Source of the DNA: Odobenus rosmarus divergens
Taxonomy: Eukaryota; Chordata; Mammalia; Carnivora; Odobenidae
DNA length: 64,000 nt
Direction of reading: 5' to 3'
NCBI RefSeq assembly: GCF_000321225.1
Contig: NW_004450322.1
Span: 889,277-953,276, forward strand
Each line of letters begins with the position of its first letter. Within the stretch, counting starts at the first letter, position 1. The notes beneath the pieces are model-generated. The model saw only the letters and a program-made list of their open reading frames with translations, did no database searches and had not been told where the DNA came from. The position numbers and the translations under genes are program-made. Positions 50,669-61,100 of the stretch are shown here, piece after piece.

Positions 50669-52824
50669 TGATGGTTGCTTAAGTTCAAACACATTCTAAA
50701 AACACTACATTTTTACTCCTTCCCCTCCTGAATGTATCATGTATCTGATGTCATAATTTGCATCTTTTATTTTGTGTATCCCTTAACTACTTACTGTAGA
50801 TATATTTGATTGTTCTGCCTTTGACTTTTAATCTTCATACTAGCTTTATAGGTTATTGATCAACTACTTTAACTATATGCTTGCTTTTACCGATGAAATT
50901 TTTTCTTTCATAGTTTTCTTACATCTAGTAATGATGCATCTTTTCCATGTAAAGAAGTCCCTTTAACATTTCTTGTAAGCCTGATTTAGTGGTGATAAAC
51001 TTCTTTAACTTTTGTTTGTCTGGGAAACTCTTTATCTCTCCTTAAATTCTGAGTGATAATCTTGCTGAATGAAGTATTTTGGGTTGTAGGGATTTTGTGG
51101 GGGTTTTGTCCGTCAGCTTTAAATATATCATGCCACTTTCTTCTGGCCTGCAAAATTTCTGCTGAGAAATCAGTTGATAGCCTTAAGGATGCTCCCTTGT
51201 ATGTAACTAATTACTTTTCTCTTGCTGCTTTTAAGATTCTCTCTTTAGCTTTAATTTTTGACACTTTAATTAATATGTGTCTTATGCTCTTTGGGTTCAT
51301 TTATTTGGGGGATCTCTGTGATTCTTGGACCTGGATGTCTGTCCTTCCCCAGGCTGGGGAAGTTTTCAGCTATCATTTCTTCAAATATGTTTTCTGCCCC
51401 TTTCTCTCTCTCTTCTCCTTCTGGGACCCCTATAATATGTGTATTAACATAAAGAATGTTAATCTGCTTGATGTTGTCCTAGAGGTCCCTTAATCTATCT
51501 TCATTTTCTTAATTCCTTTTTCTTTTTGCTGTTCAGTTTGGATGATTTCCACTACCCTGTCTTCCAGATCACTGATCTGTTCTTCTGCATCCTCCAATCT
51601 TTTATTGATTTTAATTAGTGTGTTTTTTGCTTCAGTTATTATATTCTTCTGCTCTGATTTGTTCTTTTTTATATTTTCTATTTGTTGACATTCTCAGTGA
51701 GTTCATTAACTCTTTTCCCAAGTTCTCTGAACATCTTTATGATCATTACTTTGAACTCTTTATCAGGTAGACTGCTTATATCCATTTTATTTAGTTCTTT
51801 TCCTGAGGTTTTGACTTATTCTTTCATTTGGAACATATTCCTCTGTCTCCTAATTTTGTCTGACTCTCTGTGTTTGTTTCTATGTATTAGGTAAGTCCAC
51901 TACATCTGCTGGTCTTTAAGGTAGTAGCCTTAGTAGAAGGCATCTTATGGGGCCCAAAAGCACAATTCCCTCTGGTCACCAGAACCAGGCACTCCAAAGG
52001 TGTCCCCTGTGTAGGCTGCATGTGCCCTCCTATTGTGACTGGGCTGCAACTGCTCGTGGGTAGTGCTGGCCCCCAGCATGACTGCCTGAGAGGCCCAGCT
52101 GAAGCTGCTGTGGCTGTGTTGGTGGGTGGAGTTATCCCCTGGTGCTGCTGGCTGTGAGGCCAGCCCATGACTCTTGCAGGCATGCTGGTAGATGCAGCTG
52201 CCTCTCCCTGTCACAGGAATCACTTTGGAGGGGCAATGGTCCCAACTGAGGCTGCCCACAGGGTGGTGTGGGGCAGAAGCTGCTTTGGAGGAGTATCTGC
52301 TGAGATGGGCCCATTGTGCAGGGTGGGGTTGCAAAGGGGTCAAGTGGGGCAAGTGGTGCTAGCAAGGTAGATGGAGAGTGGCAGAACTGGTACCTGCCAG
52401 CTTTGGCCCAGCTAGGCTGAAGGAAGGCAAGAAAAATGGTGCCTGCTAGAACTTCTGTTCCAGGAGAAATTTCCTACAGATCTCTACCCCTCCAGGACAT
52501 GCCTTAGAATTAGTCAATAAATCTTCACATGTGGCCCAGGTACTTTTCAAACTGCTGCCTCTGTGCATTTTAAGAATGGAACCTTGGTTTCCTATAGCCC
52601 ACCAGTTCTCCCAGAGTTAAGCCCCACTGATTTTCAAAGCCAAATTTTATGGAGGCTCATCTTCCTGGTGCAGATCCTCAGGGCTGGGGTTACCTAATGT
52701 GGGGTTTGAACCCCTTGTCCTCAGAGAGGACCTCCATGCCTGTGATATTCCTTACACTTGTGAGTTATTACACCAGGGCTTTGGTTCTCAACCAGGGTGC
52801 ATCCCTGCCTTTCCTACCCTTCTT

Positions 52825-52999
52825 TTTTTTTTTTTTTAGAGATTTTATTTATTTATTTGTCAGAGAGAGAGTACAAGCAGAGGGAGAAGCAGACTCCCCA
52901 CTGAGCAAGGAGCCCGATTTGGGACTCAATCCCAGGACCCTGGGATCATGACTTGATCTGAAGGCAGCCGCTTAACCCACTGAGCCATCCAGGCACCCT
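52825..52999 (-). mobile_element. SINEC
   Basis: Target duplication TTTCCTACCCTTC, within the L1 5' UTR. Confidence 0.93.
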
Positions 53000-53009
53000 A
53001 TTTCCTACC

Positions 53010-53220
53010 CTTCTTTTTTTTTTTTTAAAGATTTTATTTATTTATTTATTTGAGAGAGAGAGAGAATGAGAGATAGAGAGCACGAGAGGGAAGAGGGTCA
53101 GAGGGAGAAGCAGACTCCCTGCTGAGCAGGGAGCCCGATGTGGGACTCGATCCCGGGACTCCAGGATCATGATCTGAGCCGAAGGCAGTCGCTTAACCAA
53201 CTGAGCCACCCAGGCGCCCC
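53010..53220 (-). mobile_element. SINEC, type B
   Basis: Nearly identical to 20939-21141. CCCTTCTT flanks it; same orientation as the SINE beside it. Confidence 0.94.
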
Positions 53221-53634
53221 CCTTCTTGATATGACTTTTTCTTCATCTCTTTGGCTGTGGAAGAGTTTTCTGCTAGTCTCTAAGTCATTCTCAGAAAGAG
53301 TTGCTCCAGATGTAGTTATAGCCTTGATGTGTCTCTGGAAGGAGGAGGTGAGCTCAGGATATTTCTACTCTGCCATCTTTCCCTCTAGGAGTGATAACTT
53401 GATTTCTAGTGTCCACATCCAAAGAGGAATTTTGACCCAGGATGGATCATACCCAGAGTTTAATCCATACCTATTTCAGGTGATGAGATTTGGTATTTTT
53501 GAGCTGATAATATTAAATGAGATTTTGGACCTGAGTTCATACTGCAATGTATTGAGAAATTGGGGGATTTGGTGATGTAGTACATGCATTTTATGTGTGC
53601 AATGGACATGAATCTTTGGGGACCAGAGGGCAGA

Positions 53635-54065
53635 TTACAGGAGAGTGAATAATCCCTCCCAAAGATATTCTATTTTCTGGAATTTGTGTGTTACCTTACA
53701 ATAATAACAAAAAAGACTTTGCCGATATGATTAAGTTAAAGATCTTGAGATAAGGAGATTATCCTGGATTATTTGGGTGGGTCCTAAATGTATCACAAGT
53801 GTCCTTATCAGAGGGAGGCAGAGGGAAATTTGACACCAACAGAAGAGAAGGGGGGGTGTGACCATGGAGGCAGAGATTAGAATGATGCAGCCACGGCCAA
53901 GGAATGCTGGCAGCCACCAGAAGCCAGAAGAGCAAAGAGCAGATTCTCTCCTAGAGTCTCTGAAAGGAGTGCAGCTCTGCTGACACTCTGATTTCAGCCC
54001 AGAGAAACTAATTTTAGACTTCTAACCTCCAGAACTGTGATAAAATAAATTTCTGTTGTTTTATG
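53635..54065 (+). repeat. MLT1-type LTR
   Basis: GATATGATTAAGTTAAAGATC, TTATCCTGGATTATTTGGGT, GCCAAGGAATGCTGGCAGCC and CTCCAGAACTGTGATAAAAT occur in MLT1 order. Confidence 0.9.
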
Positions 54066-54307
54066 CCATGGCCTCACAGCACATCTTCTGTAGAAAATGT
54101 TTTCTGACTGCAACAAGGGAAAGCAGAATACGCTAGCCCCTCTGTTATGGAAATGTGACTAGAAGAGAGAGAGAGAGACTGTCCTGAACAAGCCTTAGAC
54201 CTTGAAACTAGCATGAGGAATTTTTCTGGTAGCTGCAGATGCTGTGCAAAACAAATTCTATTACTTGAGCCATCATTACAAATGTTGTTAAGAAGTATCA
54301 AAATGTC

Positions 54308-54425
54308 CCTGCTCAGCAGGGAGCCTGCTTCACCCTCTCCATCTGCCTGCACTCCCCTTGCTTGTGCACTCCCCTTGCTTGTGCTCGCTCTCTCTGTCAA
54401 ATGAATGAACAAAATCTTTTAAAAA
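54308..54425 (+). mobile_element. SINEC, 5'-truncated
   Basis: Starts at CCCTGCTCAGCAGGGAGCCT; contains a short internal duplication CACTCCCCTTGCTTGTG. Confidence 0.85.
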
Positions 54426-54448
54426 CTTTTTTTAAATTTAAAAAAGGG

Positions 54449-54650
54449 ACTCCTGGGTGGCTCAGTCAGTTAAGAGTCTGCCTTCGGCTCAGGCCATGAT
54501 CTCAGGGTCCTGGGATCAAGCCCCGCATTGGGCTCCCGGCTCAGCAGGGAGCCTGCTTCTCCCTCTCCCACTGCCTGTTGTTTCTCTTGCTTGTGAGCTC
54601 TCTCTCTCTGTCCTTGTCAAATGAATGAATAAAATCTTCTTAAAAATAAG
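54449..54650 (+). mobile_element. SINEC
   Basis: Full copy with (TGAA) changes in the tail. Confidence 0.92.
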
Positions 54651-54790
54651 GCTCAGGTCATGATCCCAGCGTCCTGGGATCGAGCCCCGCAGCGGGAAGC
54701 CTGCTTCTCCCTCTCCCACTCCCCCTGCTTGTGTTCCCTCTCTTGCTGTGTCTCTCACTGTCAGATAAATAAAATCTTTAAAAAAAATAA
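54651..54790 (+). mobile_element. SINEC, type A, 5'-truncated
   Basis: Starts at GGCTCAGGTCATGATCCCAG directly after the preceding SINE tail. AGAAGTATCAA flanks the three-SINE group (54290 and 54790). Confidence 0.9.
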
Positions 54791-54799
54791 GAAGTATCA

Positions 54800-55380
54800 A
54801 GATGAATATGGTGTTTACTCTCCCATTCCAAACTTTCAGATCTCTCAAGATTCAGTAGGGAACAGTAATAGGAGTGAAACACTCACCTCTGAGAAACAGA
54901 GACTTGTCAAGAAAACACGAGTTTTTCTGGGCATCCCACCTTTAAGTGTCCCTTTTGTAAAGATCAAATTTTATCTGACAGCATTTATGGAATCACTGTA
55001 ACAATGACCAGATAGTTCCTATTTCAGATAGTTCCTGTGATGTGTCCTATTTGTGTGTCTCTTCACTGGGGAGCTCCTAGGCAAATTACTAGAAATTTTG
55101 TTAGTCATCTAATCAAAGACATCAGATTGATTATGGATAATTTGTTCATCTTCATCTAGAGTGGGAAACGCAGTATCAGACTGCTGTTGAAGAATCTTTT
55201 CAAGTAAACATATGAAGACTGGAGACATCTCTGTACCTTTATACCCGCAAGTGCTATCTTTAATGAAACAACTATATGAAGTCACTGTTTCAATAATTTG
55301 ATGTGTATATTAACAAAAGTAATTCAATCTAAAAAAAGTTTAAAATTTCTTAAGTCGCTAGAGAGGTCCTAGAAAAGAGC
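54800..55380. other. Unassigned stretch upstream of SSX
   Basis: No repeat or exon recognised. Confidence 0.3.
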
Positions 55381-55489
55381 CCCATATCTGAGGAAGTTGG
55401 AGACTGATAGCAAGGATTTGAGGTGGTGGCCTCATATTTACCATTTATTAAAACGAAACAAAAGCAGAGCAGAGAATAGCGAGATGTAC

Positions 55490-55795
55490 ACCAAGGGAAG
55501 GGAACATCTGAGCATGCGCAGGAAGGGGCCTACGGTATCTGCAGTGGCCAATTCTTGCAGAGAGCAATCCTGCTTCAAGCTGGAGAATCAACCCACTTTG
55601 AAAAGATGGTCCTGTCCCTGGAGCTGGACTTTTAGACCCCGTTCCTGACTCACTTGCCCCGCCTACTCTCCTAACCCTTGATTGGACAGTTCAAGCTCAT
55701 TAACTGTACGGATCGGTTTATTACCCTTGGACAGTGGAATTGTGGGATTTCGCCTCGTGGAGTGACCTTTCACCGCCACCACTTCGGCTCTTAGG
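55490..55795 (+). promoter_or_regulatory. Candidate SSX promoter and non-coding first exon
   Basis: An NRF1-like site (AGCATGCGCA, 55511-55520) and inverted CCAAT boxes (GTGGCCAATT near 55546; TTGATTGGAC near 55680) lie before a strong donor, CTCTTAG|GTAAGC, at 55795/55796. NRF1 sites are frequent in promoters of germline genes such as SSX. Exon 1 would end at 55795 and be non-coding; its start is not fixed. This is inferred from position and motifs. Confidence 0.5.
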
Positions 55796-55860
55796 TAAGC
55801 GCTTTCTTTGGACGATCTTGGACAGGTTGAAGATAGGCTGGTAAAAAAAAGTGAGGAACC

Positions 55861-56015
55861 GGGTGGGGGATGGGTTAGCCTGGTGATGGGTATTAAAGAG
55901 GGCACATTCTGCGTGGAGCACTGGGTGTTATGCACAAACAATGAATCATGGAACACTGCATCAAAAACTAATGATGTAATGTATGGTGGTTAACATAACA
56001 ATAAAAAATTATTAA
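55861..56015 (+). mobile_element. L1 3' tail, 5'-truncated insertion
   Basis: A 155-bp L1 end in the first SSX intron with perfect 18-bp target duplication: AAAAAAAAGTGAGGAACC at 55843-55860 and 56016-56033. Confidence 0.93.
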
Positions 56016-56423
56016 AAAAAAAAGTGAGGAACCTCTGTAGATCACTCAAGTAGTTTAGTTCTTGCTGTACCTCGCAAAAGCCTCAAGATCCTTAGGACTG
56101 AGAAATGACGAAGCCTTTTGGGGCAATCCCGGTCGGGCAAAGATAAAACTAAAACTATTTTTGGTCTGTGAGACTTTCTAATTGCTCTTCCTAAGGGAAG
56201 AAGACCCCCCCTCAGCCCGAGAAACCCCCAAATCAGCTAGTTGCCCCTAGATTTCTTTAACCAGAGATAAAAGCCACTGCCTAAGTGACTCTTTTATTGC
56301 ATTCTCCAGGATAAAGCAGAAACTTTCTTGGCCTCAGAGACCCCTAAATTTCCTTTCCCTAAGAGATTCCCAGTGCCGTCAGTGGAGAACACCAGACTGC
56401 TCCATTAAAAGCCTCCAAACTCT

Positions 56424-56612
56424 GGGGTGCCTGGGTGGCTCAGTGGGTTGAGTCTGCCTTCAGCTCCAATGGTGATCCCAGCGTTCTGGGATCGAGTCCC
56501 GCATCGGGCTCCCTGCTCAGTGAGGAGTCCGCTTCTCCCTCTGCCCGCCCTGCCCCCACCCCAGCTCGTGCTCATCCTCTCTCTCTCACAAAAATAAAAT
56601 CTTTTAAAAAAA
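56424..56612 (+). mobile_element. SINEC
   Basis: Forward copy, flanked by AAACTCT. Confidence 0.92.
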
Positions 56613-56701
56613 TAAAACTCTCCACATTCTCAGCCTAAGTGAAGGCTGATCCTGTAGTCTTGGAGATTCCAGTTCTCTTCATACTAATAATTTTGTTTTT
56701 T

Positions 56702-56890
56702 TATAAAGATTTTCTTTATTTGCCAGAAAGAGAGAGAGAGCATGCCCAAGCAGGGGGAAGGGCAGAGGGAGAGGGAGAAGCAGGCTCCCCACTGGACAGG
56801 GAGCCCAATATGGGGCTCGATCCCAGAACCCTGGGATCGTGACCTAAGCCAAAGGCAGACTCTTAACTGCCTGAGCCACCCAGGCGCCCT
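56702..56890 (-). mobile_element. SINEC
   Basis: Reverse copy; (C/A)ACTAATAATTTT flanks. Confidence 0.93.
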
Positions 56891-57257
56891 TTACACTAAT
56901 AATTTTCAAATAACCTAGTAATGGGCTCTAAATCCACTCTATATTAGAGATCCTCATTTCTTTTCAACAGAGCAAAACCCCACATCCTTCTGCCTGAAAA
57001 CCCAAACCCATCTGTCAGAGACACCATATAATCTATGGAACTTACCTCCCCATTCTTCTGCCTCAAAACACACCCCCTCCCCCTCCATAAAACTACATGT
57101 TCACTTCACTGCTTCCTCAATAAGCGTCTTTATATCTTTCCTTCAGGATAAGCCAAACTTCAGGCAAACTACTAACAACAGTAGCCAACTCCCTCTCAAA
57201 GTCTTAAGGCTGCTTTGATCATGCTTACAGAAAACCTGTCATCCCTAATCAATACTT

Positions 57258-57452
57258 TTTTTTTAAGATTTATTTATTTATTTTTGAGAGAGTGAGAATG
57301 AGAGAGAGTACATGAGCGGGGGGAGGGTTAGAGGGAGAAGCAGGCTCCTCGTTGAGCAGGGAGCCCGATGCGGGACCCGATCCCGGGACTCCAGGATCAT
57401 GACCTGAGCCGAAGGCAGTCGCTTAACCAACTGAGCCACCCAGGCGCCCCTC
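57258..57452 (-). mobile_element. SINEC, type B
   Basis: Target duplication TCAATACTTT. Confidence 0.93.
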
Positions 57453-57515
57453 AATACTTTCTTTCATAGATCTCTGGCTCCCTATTTTTTGTTTTTGTTT
57501 TGTTTTAATTTTTTT

Positions 57516-57711
57516 AATAGATTTTATTTATTTATTTGTCAGAGACAGAGAGAGAAAGCGAGCGAGCGCATGAATGGGGGGGCAGAGGGAGAGGGAGAAG
57601 CAGGCTCCCCACTGAACAAGGAGCCTGATGCGGGGCTCGATCCCAGGACCCCAGGATCATGACCTGAGCCAAAGGCAAACACTTAACCAACTGAGCCACC
57701 CAGGCATCCCC
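57516..57711 (-). mobile_element. SINEC
   Basis: First of two adjacent reverse copies separated by TTTTTG repeats. Confidence 0.93.
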
Positions 57712-57724
57712 GTTTTTGTTTTTG

Positions 57725-57920
57725 TTTTTTTAAAGATTTTATTTATTTATTTATTTGTCAAAAAGAGAGAGTGAGAGAGTGCAAGCAAGGGGAGTGGCAG
57801 GCAGAGGGAGAAGCAAGCTTCCTGCTGAGCAAGGAGCCTGATGCAGGGCTCTGTCCCAGGACCCTGGGATCATGACCTGAGCCGAAGGCAGACTTAACCG
57901 ACTGAGCCACGCAGGCGTCT
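57725..57920 (-). mobile_element. SINEC
   Basis: Second adjacent reverse copy; GCTCCCT(A/G)TTT flanks the pair. Confidence 0.93.
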
Positions 57921-58057
57921 TGCTCCCTGTTTGTTTGACTCCCCCCACCCTTGTCCTTTCTCAGGGACAGATAAGCCCAGGATGGAGAAAAGTAGAACCT
58001 TGATTCCAGGTGATTGACTGAATGTGACCTACCCTCAGTGCTGTCTCCCTTCCTCAG

Positions 58058-58192
58058 GACCTTTGGCCTTGTGGCTGGAGAGATTAGGCTGCGTCCTTTC
58101 GAGATCAAACTATTCCCAGCACCATGAATAAAGGCGGCTCCTTTTCAAAGAACTCCAAGGAGGATACCGAGAAATCAGAGAAGAAATGCAAG
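58058..58192 (+). CDS. SSX: SSX exon 2 (start codon)
   Basis: Acceptor CTTCCTCAG; 66 bases of 5' UTR, then ATG at 58124 in CACCATGA context; 23 codons [20 protein letters not shown] plus KCK; donor GTGAGG. Phase 0 out. Confidence 0.9.
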
Positions 58193-61100
58193 GTGAGGTG
58201 ATCTGGAGCGGGTAGGGGAATGGCTCAGGAGATACTCTAGAGGGACTAGATCTTGAGGAGGCAAGGTCAGAGGCACTGGGGAAAAGAAGGAGGGTGTCAG
58301 GGGGAGATCCAGAGCCTCCGGAGTTTCCCACCTTCACTCTGTCCTCACCTAGCATCTCTGGAAACAACCGGTCTTATGACCTTGCACTGCATTTGGCGAC
58401 TCTCAATCCATTCTGGAAGGTGAAAGAGCATGCCACCAGCGTTATGCATCTACTGCATGCCTGGGGAAAGGATAGGGAATGTTACCCATGCTCTCTCAGT
58501 TAGCCTTGACATTAACCAGGAAAGGGATTATTCTCCCCAGTTCACAGATCCAACATGGAGGTCCTGTGGCAGAGGAAGAGACCCCCGCCGAAGATCAGGC
58601 ATGTTTAGCTGAGTTGCTGCTCTTTTTTTTTTTTCCCTAGGCCTTCAAGGACATTTCCAAATACTTCTCTAAGGAAGAGTGGGCAAATCTTGGATACTCA
58701 GATAAAATCACCTATGTGTACATGAAGAGAAACTATGACACCATGACTAGTCTAGGTAAGAGAAAGTTCTGGGTGCAGACAAACCTGGGAACACATGACC
58801 ATCCCTCAGTCCCTTACATGCCATGGCTTCTCCCTAGACTACAGTAAGTGCCCTGCATCTTCCTTTTGTGCAGGGAGAAATCCCAGGGCAGCTTTGAGGC
58901 ACTCTGCTCTTTTGTATTCTGTGCAGGGCTGAGGACCTGGAGTGGCCACAAAGAGGCTCAGACCTAGATCCTGCCCGTTTCTCTTCTGGTCACCCTTGTT
59001 TGGAGTCCCCCAGCTGATGAGCTTGCCTGTCCCCACTGCCTCCCAGGATTCTACCCCACATATGTCCTCTCAGGCTGTCTCTGAAGGAACAAATATTTTG
59101 CTTCTCTCTAGGTCTCAAGGCCACTCTCCCAGCTTTCATGTGTTCTAAAAAAAGGGCCAAGCAATCCAGTGGGTGTGATTCTGATGAAGATCAGAACCCC
59201 AAGAATCAGGGTGAGTGGAAGGAAGGGCCTGGACAGAGTCTCCTGAAGCCCAATTGCTTTGGGGTCCAAGTGCCTGGGAAGGATTCTCGGGAGTTTGTTC
59301 CCTCAAAAGCATCTTGGCTGAGTGAGAAAAGTTGGATTTAGAAGGTTAAGTAGAGTCAGAGGCCATTCATATAAAATCCCAAAACATGCAAAACAAGAGG
59401 ATATATTTTTATGGATAAGAAGTAAATGGTAAATGTATAAACCCTGAATGAGAATAAAACCCATCAAATTCAGGAGTGCAGGGGCGTCTGGGTGGCTCAG
59501 TCATTAAGCATCTGCCTTCGGCTCAGGTCATGATCCCAGGGTCCTGGGATCGAGCCCACATCGGGCTCCCTGCTCAGCGGGAAGCCTGCTTCTCCCTCTC
59601 CCACTCCCCCTGCTTGTGTTCCCTCTCTCGCTGTCTCTCTCTGTCAAATAAATAAAATAAAATCTTAAAAAAAAATTCAAGAGTGCAGAGGGAGGGAGGT
59701 CAGGGATCAGTGAGGACTGCACAGATGGCTTCAGCTGTGACTTGTTTATAGTGTTTGGTTATATTTTGAATGAAGATCTCAGAACAATCTGAAGCAGTTG
59801 TGGGATAATGGGAAGTTCTGAGTAGAGTCAGTGGTAGATGTGCAAGTGTTTCCAAAATTATTCTCCATAATTTTCTGTACACTTGAAACATTTCTTTTTT
59901 AAAAGGAGTTATGGTTCTTGTTAAACACTGTTAATGAATCACAGGACAATTAAGAAAAATTTAATTGAAGTGTAAATCCATGTAGAGCGCCTGGCTGTCA
60001 GTAGAGCACGGGACGCTTGATCTCGGGGTCGTGAGTTCAAGCCCCACGTTGGGCATAGAGATTACTTTTTTAAAAAAGTGTAGGGATGGGGGTCCTGGGA
60101 TCGAGCCCTGTGTTGGGCTCCCTGCTCGGGGGGAGTCTGCTTCTCCCTCTCCCTCTGTTGCTCCCCTTGCCTGTGCTCTCGCTTGCTCTCTCAAATAAAT
60201 AAATAATATTAAAAAGTGTAGGGGTGCCTGGGTGGCTGAGTCAGTTGGGTGTCTGGCTCTTGATTTCAGCTCGGGTCATGGTCTCGGGGTCATGGGATCG
60301 TGCCCCACATTGGGCTCCATGCTCAGCTCAGAGTCTGCTTGTGCTTCTCCCTCCCCCCACTTGAGCTTGCTTGTGCTCTCTCTCTCTCTCTCTTAAATAA
60401 ATAAATAGAATCTTTAAAAAAATAAAATTTAAATTCAAAAAAGTGTAAATCCACAAAAAGACTTCCAGAGTCAATTTCATAATAAGGCATAGGTGTTGGA
60501 TAAATATCTTAAGAGAGAGCGATGAATGCATTATGAAATGACACACAGCTATTTCCTTATGTATTACCTAAACTAAATAGTCTTCTTGCTCCTCAGCAAA
60601 CCTGATTCTATGTGTTGAGCTTGAGAGAGGGTTTGAGAAAGTGATCCTCCACACATTAGCTTTTCTCCTTATCAGTGAGCAGAGGTAACATATGGTGAAA
60701 AGGGTAGCAGATTCTAGAAATCTTTGTGTATTTGATCAGTTTGTGTACTCACCATAAAGGGGATGAAATGTATTCCCTTGCTTTTCTGCTCTGACAGCAC
60801 AGCGGTAAGCAGAGACAGAATTGCCAAACTGTCCCCAACAGACCTATGACTCTCCAGGAAAACAGGCCAGCTTCTACAAGCTCCCAAAATTGCTGAGAGG
60901 GCTGAAAATCCAGTTCTTGAGACTCTACAAAGCTTTTGACACTAAAGGAGTACCTTTTTTTTTTTAAGATTTTATTTATTTATTTGAGAGAGAGAGAATG
61001 AGAGATAGAGAGCATGAGAGGGAAGAGGGTCAGAGGGAGAAGCAGACTCCCCGCTGAGCAGAGAGCCTGATGCGGGACTCGATCCCGGGACTCCTGGATC

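Larger units (their letters stand above)
49246..53392 (-). mobile_element. L1, minus strand, complete 5' end, 3' end missing
   Basis: Read on the minus strand, it starts near 53392 with AAAGATGGCAGAGTAGAAAT, a typical L1 5' start. A GC-rich 5' UTR runs to about 51900, an ORF1 coiled-coil remnant (KRLEDAEEQISDLEDRV near 51560) follows, then the ORF2 endonuclease region (CCLQETHFRPKDTY near 50110; WNK-type start near 50180). It stops at about 49250 after a WKLNNMLLNNQWVN-like stretch. ORF1 and ORF2 carry many stops. Four SINEs are inserted. Confidence 0.8.

Noticed and set aside
51053..51493. A 146-codon open frame as a gene
   Set aside because: It is the antisense strand of an L1 ORF1 region.
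58294..58503. Open frame within SSX intron 2 as an exon
   Set aside because: It follows a good donor and lies before a good acceptor; exons 2 and 3 join in phase without it.
58124..59210. PRDM9/PRDM7 as the identity of the KRAB gene
   Set aside because: KRAB type is shared, but the later exons fit SSX and no SET or finger exons are seen; the ZNF630 neighbourhood also favours SSX.
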